A stretch of 64,000 bases of DNA from Lachnoclostridium edouardi (GTDB lineage: Bacteria > Bacillota > Clostridia > Lachnospirales > Lachnospiraceae), in contig NZ_OESQ01000001.1 of assembly GCF_900240245.1 (NCBI RefSeq), positions 1,480,157 through 1,544,156 of the forward strand, in the 5' to 3' direction. Below are positions 55,088 through 63,208 of this stretch, piece after piece. Each line of letters begins with the position of its first letter. Positions within the stretch are counted from its first letter, which is position 1. The notes under the pieces were generated by a model, which saw only the letters and a list, made by a program, of their open reading frames with translations, did no database searches and was not told where the DNA came from. The position numbers and the translations under genes were made by a program.

Positions 55088-55507
55088 TCATGCAGCTTCT
55101 GGCTCTGTCAAATTGACTGTTTCTGCCGCTGCTTTAGGTGCGGCTGCCGCTATCATTTCTCTATGGTTTGGATAATAGGTAAGAAACCATTCCCTCACAT
55201 ATTTGTAAACTGTACCGTTTTCATAACCATAGTTTTCATAGTGTAAAATAGTTTTCTCAAAACTAACGAGGTTCGCACTGTCCATAACAGAGATAAACTT
55301 TCTCATGTACTTGTATGTAAGACCTTTATAGCCGCTCTCACGCCCTCCTGCTCTTGTGCTTCTAAGGACAACCCTCATAGTAGGATTATCCATTTTCGCT
55401 AATTGCAGACTTGTGTATTCCTCTGAATTGATGTCTGCTGCCGCTTCAATAAAACTTCTTGTTACAATAATGCTGTTTGTAATAAAATCAATCTTCATTC
55501 CCTGCAT
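55088..55507 (-). CDS. Unknown protein, paralog A of a tandem pair
   Basis: 139 residues, AAGGAG nine bases before ATG 55507. It begins IDFITNSIIVTRSFIEAAADINSEEY, has SGYKGLTYKYMRKFI in the middle, and FEKTILHY and VYKYVREWFLTYYPN near the end, then an Ala-rich tail. The same framework occurs in the next protein (YKGL, M-K/R-FI, FEK, WFL-Y), so they are paralogs. No signal peptide, membrane segment or known motif. I do not recognise the family. Confidence 0.75.
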   Translation of the reverse strand: MQGMKIDFITNSIIVTRSFIEAAADINSEEYTSLQLAKMDNPTMRVVLRSTRAGGRESGYKGLTYKYMRKFISVMDSANLVSFEKTILHYENYGYENGTVYKYVREWFLTYYPNHREMIAAAAPKAAAETVNLTEPEAA

Positions 55508-55536
55508 GGTTAGAGTCTCCTTTAAACGTTATATTT

Positions 55537-55938
55537 TTAAGCTGCTTCTTTTGTAGCTGTTTCTTTGGAAAGTTCTTCTAATTCTGTCGTGTAAATATTC
55601 TTGTACTTATCAAGAAACCACTTCTTCACTGTCGCATACTTTCCCTTTTTTCCCTCCTGCAATTTCAGAATTTTTTCAAACAATTCCTGTTCTTCCTTGT
55701 CTCTGTTGGCTGTAATAAAGCGTTTCATTTCCTCAATGCTTAAACCTTTGTATGTAACTTTGTTTTCCTTTTTCTCAATGGGCTTTATCGTAATCTTAAA
55801 ATCTGGAAAATCTTTTCTCAATGCAAGCATAGTCTTGTATGCGTCAGAATCAATAACGCCTGCTGCCTTGCTGAATCTTTTTGTGATGATAATTTCTCTT
55901 GTTACAAAGTTGATTGCATATCCTTTTGTGTTGTTCAT
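55537..55938 (-). CDS. Unknown protein, paralog B of a tandem pair
   Basis: 133 residues. It begins YAINFVTREIIITKRFSKAAGVIDSDAY, then VTYKGLSIEEMKRFI, LFEKILKL and YATVKKWFLDKYKN, ending in a Thr/Ala-rich tail. It is upstream of paralog A by 29 bases in the same direction, an evident tandem duplication that has diverged. Basic and soluble. A role in the element's maintenance or defence is possible but unsupported by any recognised motif. Confidence 0.75.
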   Translation of the reverse strand: MNNTKGYAINFVTREIIITKRFSKAAGVIDSDAYKTMLALRKDFPDFKITIKPIEKKENKVTYKGLSIEEMKRFITANRDKEEQELFEKILKLQEGKKGKYATVKKWFLDKYKNIYTTELEELSKETATKEAA

Positions 55939-56051
55939 AGTTGTTATTCTCCTTTTGTTTTCGTTCTGTTTTCTATGTGTTTATTCTACAATATTAGCTG
56001 TACAAAAATTTTGACTTTGATTGAATTTCTTCCTATTTGTAATGTTTCTAA

Positions 56052-56160
56052 TTTGTACCAAAATAAACCTATTGAAATTTGTACCAAAATTGTTGACAAA
56101 ACCGCTTTTTCATGATAAGATAATAGTATCAAAAAAGAGGTTCGTTTAAACTGGTACAAA
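56052..56160 (+). promoter_or_regulatory. Promoter of the small serine recombinase with three TTTGTACCA sites
   Basis: TTGACA (56093-56098) and TAAGAT (56116-56121) are 17 bp apart. TTTGTACCAAAAT occurs at 56052-56064 and 56078-56090, and its complement TGGTACAAA at 56152-56160, just before the ribosome binding site. The triplet could be a repressor operator or recombinase-binding subsites of a res-like site. Confidence 0.7.
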
Positions 56161-56176
56161 AGGAGATTAAAAGAGC

Positions 56177-56887
56177 ATGAAAGAAGAATATGGATATTGT
56201 AGAATCTCAACCCCTAAGCAGAATATAAGCAGACAGGAGCGGAACATTTTAGAGGTTTACCCTGCTGCACACATTATTAAAGAAGTTTTCACAGGAACAA
56301 AGACAACAGGCAGAAAGGAATGGAACAAACTCTATAAATTAGTAAAGCAAGAAGCGGCAGCAGGAAAAGAGATAACAATTATCTTTGATTCTGTTTCCAG
56401 AATGTCAAGAAATGCAGACGAGGGCTTTCAACTGTATGAAGAATTATTTAATCTGGGAATCAGCCTTGTGTTCTTAAAAGAGCCACATATCAATACAGAT
56501 ACCTACAAGAACGCTATCAACGTAGATATTCAGATGACAGGCACAAACGCTGATATTCTATTAAAGGCGGTAAAAGAATACTTAATGCAGCTTGCAAAGG
56601 AACAAATCAGAATTGCCTTTGAACAGGCAGAAAAAGAGGTTTTAGACCTACATCAGAGGACTTCCGAGGGAATTAAAACCGCTAAACTCAACGGAAAGCA
56701 GATAGGCAGAATCAAGGGCAACAAATACACCACTAAAAAGGAGACTGCCGCTAAAGAAATCATTTTAAAGAACAGCAAGGATTTTAACGGTACAAACACA
56801 GATTCCGAGGTTATCAAGATTGCAGGAATTTCCAGAAATTCCTATTACAAATATAAGGCAGAATTAAAAGCGGCAGCAGGAAATTAG
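56177..56887 (+). CDS. Small serine recombinase (resolvase/invertase family)
   Basis: 236 residues. The catalytic N-terminus GYCRISTPKQNISRQ contains the nucleophile Ser. FDSVSRMSRNADEG replaces the common DRLSR motif, and the E-helix region runs IAFEQAEKEVLDLHQRTSEGIKTAKLNGKQIGR. A C-terminal helix-turn-helix (VIKIAGISRNSYYKYKAEL) follows. It may resolve circular multimers or invert DNA in the element. AAAGGAG precedes ATG 56177. Confidence 0.88.
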   Translation: MKEEYGYCRISTPKQNISRQERNILEVYPAAHIIKEVFTGTKTTGRKEWNKLYKLVKQEAAAGKEITIIFDSVSRMSRNADEGFQLYEELFNLGISLVFLKEPHINTDTYKNAINVDIQMTGTNADILLKAVKEYLMQLAKEQIRIAFEQAEKEVLDLHQRTSEGIKTAKLNGKQIGRIKGNKYTTKKETAAKEIILKNSKDFNGTNTDSEVIKIAGISRNSYYKYKAELKAAAGN

Positions 56888-56906
56888 AATCCTGCTGCCC
56901 TCTGCT

Positions 56907-57143
56907 TTATTTTCTTTTGTCTTTCACAAAACAACAAATTTCTATTAGCAAAATCCCCCATACCAAACCATGAAAAATCGCTGCCGCTTTAAACGCTGTA
57001 TTCTCAACCGCTGCTTTAAGAAAAGAATCTGGCTCACTTCCTATTCTAAGGCTGTACAATCCATAATTAACAGGCTTGTACAGCATATATCCTATTATTG
57101 TGGCGGCTGCCCCTAGCACAATAGCAATAAGCGCATAAATCAT
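56907..57143 (-). CDS. Small two-helix membrane protein, unknown
   Basis: 78 residues from ATG 57143 with AGAGG eight bases upstream; an open extension of 24 codons lacks a ribosome binding site. There are two hydrophobic helices, MIYALIAIVLGAAATIIGYML and AAAIFHGLVWGILLIEICCF, separated by a short polar loop. Not recognised. It lies between the serine recombinase and the XRE regulator. Confidence 0.6.
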   Translation of the reverse strand: MIYALIAIVLGAAATIIGYMLYKPVNYGLYSLRIGSEPDSFLKAAVENTAFKAAAIFHGLVWGILLIEICCFVKDKRK

Positions 57144-57260
57144 CTTATAAACCTCTTTTCTCTTATTAGTCGCACTTTCTCTCAATATTTTAGAGTTTAT
57201 AACTCTATTTGTCAAGAATCATGTAGCAATCACTTATACTATTTTCGAGGTGTAAACTAC

Positions 57261-57485
57261 ATGAAATACAATGAAAGAATAAGGGAAATCAGAGAAGATA
57301 ATTCCCTAACCCAACAGAAAATTGCTGACCTGCTGCACATAGGGCAAAGAACCTATGCAGACTATGAAAGTGGCAAAACAAGAATCCCTGTTGATAACCT
57401 TTTGATTCTTGCCCGATTTTACAATGTGTCTATGGACTATATCACAGGCGCAAGCAACGTAAAAACAGAATATCCAAAAGCATAG
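57261..57485 (+). CDS. XRE-family helix-turn-helix regulator
   Basis: 74 residues, a single Cro/CI-type domain: IREIREDNSLTQQKIADLLHIGQRTYADYESGKTRIPVDNLLILARFYNVSMDYI. A compact repressor of the kind that controls lysogeny-like or excision genes in integrative elements. It is divergent from the small membrane protein gene. Confidence 0.88.
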   Translation: MKYNERIREIREDNSLTQQKIADLLHIGQRTYADYESGKTRIPVDNLLILARFYNVSMDYITGASNVKTEYPKA

Positions 57486-57525
57486 GCAGCCGCATTTCTT
57501 TGTTTTAATGCTGCTGCCTATTGTT

Positions 57526-57756
57526 TTAACGCTTCTTTACTTCCTCTGCTATGTAAGAATCTAAGCGGCTAATTGCTGTCTGTAATTCCTTTTGTAAGGC
57601 TCTTAAATAGTATTTTGTACAGTTGGCAAGGCATTTAGCTTCTTCCTGCTTTTTGTCGCTGTATGCGGCTTCTGCTGCCCTTAAAAGACGCAATAGCGAT
57701 TCTTGATTGTACTCCACTTCTAATAAATCTCTCATAATTGAATACAGTTCTTCCAT
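57526..57756 (-). CDS. Small helical hypothetical protein
   Basis: 76 residues with GAGAGG before the ATG. It is all-helical and charged (YSIMRDLLEVEYNQESLLRLL, then LRALQKELQTAISRLDSYIAEEV). Family not recognised. It is immediately downstream of nothing on its strand except the integrase region; it may modulate the integrase, but that is a guess. Confidence 0.55.
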   Translation of the reverse strand: MEELYSIMRDLLEVEYNQESLLRLLRAAEAAYSDKKQEEAKCLANCTKYYLRALQKELQTAISRLDSYIAEEVKKR

Positions 57757-57799
57757 TTTGTTTTCCTCTCTTTCATGGACTTGTTTTGACTGTATACAA

Positions 57800-59020
57800 T
57801 TACATCTTTTCGAGGTTTTTCAGTAATTCATCAATTCCCCTTTCCGAAACAGCAATATAATATTTATGTGTTACCTGACTGTTACTATGCCCCATTTGAT
57901 TACATAACAAATATTCCGGCGTATTAAGTGCTGCTAAATTTGTTCCGTATGTATGCCGCAAATAATGATATTTAAACAGTATATTATGTTCTCCCTGTAA
58001 CGTCCTCGAATGATATTTCATGGAATTTACGGTCTGTATTTTCCCATTCGGCAGAGAATTAACCAATTCAAGAGAAGAAATCATTTCCCCATTCAAATCC
58101 TGAATAAATGTCTGATTCTGCTGCCGCTGTAAAGCTAATTCTTTTTTGTCCTGCTCCTGCTGCCGCTTTAACATTTTGAAGTATTCCTTTAATTTGCTGC
58201 ACATATAAATGGTTCTTTTGGCATTTCTGGTTTTCAGAGATACTAATTTTATCAATCCGTTTTGGTACTGCATTTGTCTGTCTATTGTAATGATACCGTT
58301 CTTTATATCCACGTTAGACCATTTTAAACCGTAGCACTCATTGATACGCAATCCGCAATACTTTCCCAACATATAAGCTGTTTCTGCATTTGTGCCTTTG
58401 AAATAGCTGTCTAGCCGCTCAATCTCTTTATCGTCAAAAGAAACAATGTCTAAATCATCATCAATCTTTAATTTAGGCATGTAGATTTTTGTATCTTTGT
58501 TTACGCACAATCTGTTGTAGGAATCCACATCAATATAATTTCTGGAATATGCCTGTCCGAAAATCAGATAAAACATTTTCAAAAAGGATTCTGTATAGGA
58601 ATAGGCTCTGTTGTCCGTATAATACAGTTCTTCCAAATAATCTTGTATTTCTGCCGCTGTTATTTCATCAATGTATCTTTTCCCAAATCTGGCGCACAGA
58701 TGATTGTTCCACAAGGAATCCTGCTTTTTGATAGTTGTATAGGCTTTTCCGCTCCTGCCTTTTTCACAGTATTCTTGATATACTTCTGTTACGGTCTTTC
58801 TCATAATCGTTTTTTGCGGCGGCAGCAGGGCTTTTGACTTCTCTTGTGCGATTGCTATTTCTCTTGCCTTTGCCGCCTGTTTTGCGGTTTTAAAAGGATT
58901 CCCCGATTCATTTTTTAGTTTCTTTGCTTCTTTCCTCTTGCCATTGATAACAATAGCGTAACGATAACCCCAATAACCATTTTCCAACTGATAAACTCCT
59001 GCAAATCCTGTTTCCGACAT
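57800..59020 (-). CDS. int: Tyrosine integrase of the rubrerythrin-inserted element (Tn916-like architecture)
   Basis: 406 residues. An N-terminal AP2-like arm-binding domain (FAGVYQLENGYWGYRYAIV) is followed by a SAM-like core-binding domain (about 75-170) and a catalytic domain with Arg in KYCGLRINECYGLKW, HYLRHTYGTNL, GHSNSQVTHKYY with the nucleophile Tyr. The start lies 134 bases from attR, and arm-type repeats at 59038-59115 overlap its upstream region, so it may repress itself. It should catalyse integration into the rubrerythrin 3' end. Confidence 0.94.
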   Translation of the reverse strand: MSETGFAGVYQLENGYWGYRYAIVINGKRKEAKKLKNESGNPFKTAKQAAKAREIAIAQEKSKALLPPQKTIMRKTVTEVYQEYCEKGRSGKAYTTIKKQDSLWNNHLCARFGKRYIDEITAAEIQDYLEELYYTDNRAYSYTESFLKMFYLIFGQAYSRNYIDVDSYNRLCVNKDTKIYMPKLKIDDDLDIVSFDDKEIERLDSYFKGTNAETAYMLGKYCGLRINECYGLKWSNVDIKNGIITIDRQMQYQNGLIKLVSLKTRNAKRTIYMCSKLKEYFKMLKRQQEQDKKELALQRQQNQTFIQDLNGEMISSLELVNSLPNGKIQTVNSMKYHSRTLQGEHNILFKYHYLRHTYGTNLAALNTPEYLLCNQMGHSNSQVTHKYYIAVSERGIDELLKNLEKM

Positions 59021-59037
59021 AAATAAAACCTCCTGCT

Positions 59038-59115
59038 AAGTGTACTTTTGTTGTACTTTCCTTGCAGGAAGTTCTTTGATAGTTCTTATAAAGTTGTACT
59101 GAAAAGTGTACCTTT
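59038..59115. repeat. Arm-type integrase binding sites near attR
   Basis: AAGTGTACTTTT (59038-59049), TTGTACTTTC (about 59051-59060), AAAGTTGTACTG (59090-59101) and AAAAGTGTACCTTT (59102-59115) resemble the three AAAGTGTACTTT copies near attL, all in the same orientation. Confidence 0.7.
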
Positions 59116-59153
59116 GTTTTCTTGTTATTCCTTGTAAATAAAGAATTTCTAAG

Positions 59154-59258
59154 GCTGCTAACTTAGACGCAATCCATGACACCGTACATGAGATGGCAAG
59201 AGATGAGGCTAGACATGGCAAGGCATTTGAGGGTCTGCTGAAGAGATACTTTGGCTAA
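59154..59258 (+). pseudogene. attR with displaced 3' end of the rubrerythrin gene
   Basis: 59154-59239 equals attL; the remaining bases finish the codons for LLKRYFG and TAA. This is the original chromosomal 3' end of rubrerythrin, left without its 5' part after integration. It is an attachment site, not a degraded gene copy. Confidence 0.95.
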
Positions 59259-59286
59259 TTAGAACGGTTATACATTCAGAATTTTT

Positions 59287-59320
59287 GAGAGGGAACAGCT
59301 TTTTGTTCCCTCTCTTTTTT
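59287..59320 (+). terminator. Original chromosomal rubrerythrin terminator
   Basis: GAGAGGGAACA pairs perfectly with TGTTCCCTCTC, followed by six T. Confidence 0.9.
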
Positions 59321-59351
59321 GTCTTATTTTCTCTATTAGTCTGCAGTTTTT

Positions 59352-60794
59352 TTATTTGCCCTGGCCAGCTTCTAATTCTCTAATATGAGCGGCTAATGCG
59401 AGAGCAGCCTTTTTAAAGCATTCCATAGGCGGGTTTGTGATTCCGGCTCCTATCATGCCAACTCCTGCATCCTTGTGGGCGATTGCCGTATTAATTACAG
59501 GCAGCATACCGGACTCCAGTACCTTTCTTAAATCAATTCCCACAGGTATTCCCTTAAAATCTAAAATAGGCATTGTTACATTTGGATTTTCCGCTGATGT
59601 TATTTCGTACATTTTCTTTGAGGTGTTAATTGCCTCCTCCACAGTTCCGCCTACAAGGGGCACGATGGCTAAAGCTGCGGCCATTGCAAATCCGCCGAAG
59701 CCATATGTTTCTGATATTGCTGAATCTCCAATGTCTAACCCTGCATCCTCAGGCTTAAATCCTGCAAATAAGGGGCCGACTACCTTTTGGGAGGGGCCTG
59801 TAAACCATGTTTTTCCCTTCATTCCGCTTACTCGGATGCCAAATTCTACTCCGTTTCTGGCCATTGTTGTAAGAATCGTGCTGTATTCTATGCCGTGAGC
59901 TGCATCCATGGCGTTCTTTGCCAATGCCAGCCACGCCGGCCCTGAAAAATAATCAGAGGAAGCCACAAAGTTAAATACGTCCACCTTGTCCTTCTCAGAA
60001 AAATGAGTTTGTAAAAGATATGGAGCAAGGGCCTGAATGAAAATAGTAGTGCCTGCCACATTTCTGTTATGACACTCGTCCCCCATATGTAATGCCTGGG
60101 ACAGCAGCAATCTTAAATCAATTTCCCCTGCAATTTCCATTGCCTCTTTCAGCATAGGTCCTAAAACGTCCCTCATCCAAATCAGCCTGTCTATTACACT
60201 TTGGTCGTTGGCTCCCATTCGCAGTATTTTAGACATTTGTTCACTTAAATTTGTATAAGAAATGTTGCCGTATGTTTTGTTTTCTAATATGTGAACATAC
60301 ATAGAGGCAGATGTTACTCCTGCCATGGAGCCTACCGTATCATGTTCATGGCATGGGGAAAACTCAATTTCTCCAGAGGCGGCCAGCTTCTCTGCCTCCT
60401 CTATATTTTCTGCCAGACCTTCAAATACAAGAGCCCCTGTTACAGCTCCCTTCATGGCCCCGCACATATTTTCCCAATTGATAGGCGGCCCTGCGTGAAT
60501 AATCATGTTTTTCTTCATGCCAGGAATAACGTTAATGGCCTTGTCAAAGCCTATGAGCACTGGCCTTGACTGTATAATTCTTTCAACAACCTGTTTATTG
60601 GCCTCATCTATTTTGTTTTTAATATGTTCTGTCTCCAAATAGTCCAAAGCTTCTAAAACCGCCTCATCTCCGCCTGCCGGAGGAACAAATTTAACCTGAT
60701 TCACTTTCACGCCTTGTTTTGTCAAATCATTTTGGAACATTTCCAATCCTATATTTACAACTTCCAAATCCTGACTGAAAAATTTATTTTTCAT
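59352..60794 (-). CDS. DUF1116 / YlbE (AllG-like) oxamate carbamoyltransferase subunit
   Basis: 480 residues. Conserved DUF1116 stretches are GFDKAINVIPGMKKNMIIHAGPPI, SPCHEHDTVGSMAGVTSASM and LHMGDECHNRN. In E. coli the fdrA-ylbE-ylbF trio (renamed allF, allG, allH) has been linked to oxamate carbamoyltransferase, which yields carbamoyl phosphate from oxalurate in allantoin breakdown. All three occur here in the order ylbF-fdrA-ylbE. It starts directly at the fdrA stop. Confidence 0.87.
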   Translation of the reverse strand: MKNKFFSQDLEVVNIGLEMFQNDLTKQGVKVNQVKFVPPAGGDEAVLEALDYLETEHIKNKIDEANKQVVERIIQSRPVLIGFDKAINVIPGMKKNMIIHAGPPINWENMCGAMKGAVTGALVFEGLAENIEEAEKLAASGEIEFSPCHEHDTVGSMAGVTSASMYVHILENKTYGNISYTNLSEQMSKILRMGANDQSVIDRLIWMRDVLGPMLKEAMEIAGEIDLRLLLSQALHMGDECHNRNVAGTTIFIQALAPYLLQTHFSEKDKVDVFNFVASSDYFSGPAWLALAKNAMDAAHGIEYSTILTTMARNGVEFGIRVSGMKGKTWFTGPSQKVVGPLFAGFKPEDAGLDIGDSAISETYGFGGFAMAAALAIVPLVGGTVEEAINTSKKMYEITSAENPNVTMPILDFKGIPVGIDLRKVLESGMLPVINTAIAHKDAGVGMIGAGITNPPMECFKKAALALAAHIRELEAGQGK

Positions 60795-62342
60795 TTAAGC
60801 CTCCTCCTTTTCTACAAAGCCTCTGGAAAGCAGGCCTGTATTCTCACTGCTGCTGGAAATAGTTACCCCTGCATCCATCAGCTTTTTCACCTGCAGGTCA
60901 AAGTTCTGAGGATCCAATTCTGTTCCCAGAACAAATCCCAGGATTTCTATATGTCTGCCCTCCTTTTCTGCTATGGCCTTTGCTTCCCGGATAGCCGGCA
61001 GAGTCACCTCCACAGGATCTTCATGGGAACCATATCCTAAAATAATATCAAGGGCAATCACTCCCACCTCCGGATCTCTGGCCTCTTTTACAATTCTTTC
61101 CAGCCTCAAGCTTGGCTCTATCATTGGATGAGGTTTGCCCTGAGTAAACTGATCGTCCCCAAAATCTATAAATGTGTGAGCCCTGCTCTCATCTGTATGG
61201 CTCAGCTTATATACAGGATCTTTTGACAAATTGCTATATACATTAGAGTATTTTTCTCTGACAAGGGAAGTAACCTCCTCACAGATAGTACCGCCGCAGA
61301 ATAAGCCTCTTATGTATTTCTGCTGAGGATTTAATTTTGCCTTAACCTCTTCAATTAACGGAAGATTCAAAGCGTGTTTGTTAATTGTTTCCTCCGGCAC
61401 GCCTGATAAAATCACTGCCTGTAACGCGGCCTGCTTTGTAGTTTTCCCATAATACGCCCCGGAAGCTTCTATTTCTTCCTTATTGCCGCCAATAAAACAG
61501 ATCACCACAGGCTTAGAAATCTTTTTTACCTCTTTATATATCTTTTCTGCCACTGCTTTTGCAGGCGGTTTTGATACCAGAACAATTATTTCTGTTCCTT
61601 CATCTTCAGCCAGAGCCCCCATTCCGTCTAACATCATAATCCCTCCTACCTCTTCAGAGAGATCCCTGCCTCCTGTTCCGATTAATTGTGAAACTCCTCC
61701 GCCAAAGTCGTGAATCCTGACGCTGACCTCCTGAGCTCCTGTTCCTGAAGCAGCCACAATGCCTATTTTGCCTTTTCTGATCTTGTTGGCAAAGCAAAGG
61801 CCCTGACCGTTAATAATAGCTGTGCCGCAGTCCGGCCCCATCACAAACAGTCCTTTCTCATGGGCCTCTTTTTTCAGGCTTATTTCCTCCTCTAAGGATA
61901 CATTATCGCTGAACATCATAACATGCAGCCCCTGATTTAAGGCTTTCCTGGCCACCCGCGCAGCGTAGGCCCCAGGCACTGATATAACAGCTAAATTGGC
62001 GTTCTCATTTTCCTGTACAGCCGCCTCCACGCTGGAGTATACAATATCAGCAGTTTCCTTATTCTCACTCTTTCTCATCATGGCTTCTTCCACTTTTTTC
62101 ACCAGCTCATCCAGGTCATATCCCTCCCGGCTTTCCACCACGATCATCAAATCGCCTTTGCCTGCTGCTTCTGCCTCCTCTGTGTACAGCCCAACGTTTT
62201 TTAAAACATCCTTGTTCATGGCTGTTCCCATAGCCACGTTCACCTGTTTCACTCCCTCAATGCTGTTTGCCCTTGTGGAAAGCGTCATCAGGGAAACGGA
62301 ATCAAAATATGTATTCTTTTTTATGATTGTCCTAATTGGCAT
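60795..62342 (-). CDS. fdrA: FdrA (AllF-like), acyl-CoA synthetase-like subunit
   Basis: 515 residues. FdrA resembles the alpha subunit of succinyl-CoA synthetase: VAASGTGAQEVSVRIHDFGGGVSQLIGTGGRDL is its nucleotide/phosphate-binding segment, with VMGPDCGTAIINGQGLCFAN before it. It overlaps the DUF2877 gene by 11 bases and abuts the DUF1116 gene, so the three are translationally coupled. Probable subunit of oxamate carbamoyltransferase. Confidence 0.88.
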   Translation of the reverse strand: MPIRTIIKKNTYFDSVSLMTLSTRANSIEGVKQVNVAMGTAMNKDVLKNVGLYTEEAEAAGKGDLMIVVESREGYDLDELVKKVEEAMMRKSENKETADIVYSSVEAAVQENENANLAVISVPGAYAARVARKALNQGLHVMMFSDNVSLEEEISLKKEAHEKGLFVMGPDCGTAIINGQGLCFANKIRKGKIGIVAASGTGAQEVSVRIHDFGGGVSQLIGTGGRDLSEEVGGIMMLDGMGALAEDEGTEIIVLVSKPPAKAVAEKIYKEVKKISKPVVICFIGGNKEEIEASGAYYGKTTKQAALQAVILSGVPEETINKHALNLPLIEEVKAKLNPQQKYIRGLFCGGTICEEVTSLVREKYSNVYSNLSKDPVYKLSHTDESRAHTFIDFGDDQFTQGKPHPMIEPSLRLERIVKEARDPEVGVIALDIILGYGSHEDPVEVTLPAIREAKAIAEKEGRHIEILGFVLGTELDPQNFDLQVKKLMDAGVTISSSSENTGLLSRGFVEKEEA

Positions 62343-63186
62343 AATCCTTCTCCTTTTCCACTAATATTTTATATCCAGTTAAGATCCCATAAAGCAGGTC
62401 CCGGCCTGATGAATGTCCAATAGCCATTACCTTTCTCAGAATCTCTCCTATGTTTTTTGAACGGGCAAGGGCCTCTGCAGCTTCTGACAGAATACTTCTG
62501 TAAAAGCCTTTAGACGCTCTGTAAAGCCCTTCATAGCTGATATCTGTTGTCTCTTCCCTGGAATCTTTAATAATTTCCTCTAAAATGCTGTGCAGGTGTT
62601 TTGCAGGGGAATTATCCAGGCCCAGCACCAGGAATATTCCCATCAGCACATCATCCCCGGAGGGCGTAAGCCCCTGCCCCAGTCCCAGCAGCCCCTTTCC
62701 CGCCTGAATGATCTGCTCTCTGTCATCCTCCAGAAAAGCCTTCTGAACCAGCCTTGTTCTTTGAACCACCATCTGAAACGCCGCCGTCTCAAAACTGTAT
62801 ATTGCTTCAGGTCCATTGGCATATATAAAGCTTTCAAGGTATTTCAGATTTTTCTCCAGCAAATCGCCGCTGCTTTTATAAACTCCTCTTTTTAAAACAT
62901 AATGCTCTGCATGAGAAATATCTAATATTCTAGGTCCGATTATTATTCTTTTTTCATGGAAATAAACAGCTTCCCCTGCACAAATCTTACAGTCCTGAAA
63001 TTCATCAATATCTACCAGAATTGAAATGGGAGCATAATCCATTTTTCTTGTCACCAGAGAAATCATATTTTCATCTTCATCTGTTAAGTTAACTGTCCTG
63101 CGAAATACGGAATGCACCTTTCCGTATTTTGGCCCCTGGCTTAACATTTCCCCAATTTGGTTATGTAATGAAATTCCTCTCCACAT
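62332..63186 (-). CDS. DUF2877 / YlbF (AllH-like) protein
   Basis: 284 residues with AGGAG six bases before the ATG. The DUF2877 motif GLGQGLTPSGDDVLMGIFLVLG and a C-terminal IGHSSGRDLLYGILTGYK are clear. First gene of the three-gene oxamate carbamoyltransferase-like cluster. A carbamate kinase or oxalurate-related gene would be expected nearby but may lie outside the window. Confidence 0.85.
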   Translation of the reverse strand: MWRGISLHNQIGEMLSQGPKYGKVHSVFRRTVNLTDEDENMISLVTRKMDYAPISILVDIDEFQDCKICAGEAVYFHEKRIIIGPRILDISHAEHYVLKRGVYKSSGDLLEKNLKYLESFIYANGPEAIYSFETAAFQMVVQRTRLVQKAFLEDDREQIIQAGKGLLGLGQGLTPSGDDVLMGIFLVLGLDNSPAKHLHSILEEIIKDSREETTDISYEGLYRASKGFYRSILSEAAEALARSKNIGEILRKVMAIGHSSGRDLLYGILTGYKILVEKEKDYAN

Positions 63187-63208
63187 TTCAATTCTCCTAT
63201 GCAGAATT

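Larger units (their letters stand above)
52789..59239. mobile_element. Integrative element of about 6.4 kb in the 3' end of rubrerythrin
   Basis: It is bounded by 86-bp perfect direct repeats. A tyrosine integrase gene starts about 130 bases inside the right end, and repeated AAAGTGTACTTT-type sites lie near both ends. It contains a wHTH protein, a WYL regulator, two paralogous unknown proteins, a small serine recombinase, a membrane protein, an XRE regulator and a small hypothetical. There is no relaxase or structural phage gene. It is more AT-rich than its surroundings. Confidence 0.92.

Noticed and set aside
59036..59221. Leftward 61-codon frame over attR
   Set aside because: It is antisense to the rubrerythrin repeat and the arm sites; the same antisense product appears over the intact gene.
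59154..59258. Degraded second rubrerythrin gene
   Set aside because: The copy is 86 bp identical, ends exactly at the gene end and pairs with an integrase and attL, so it is an attachment site.
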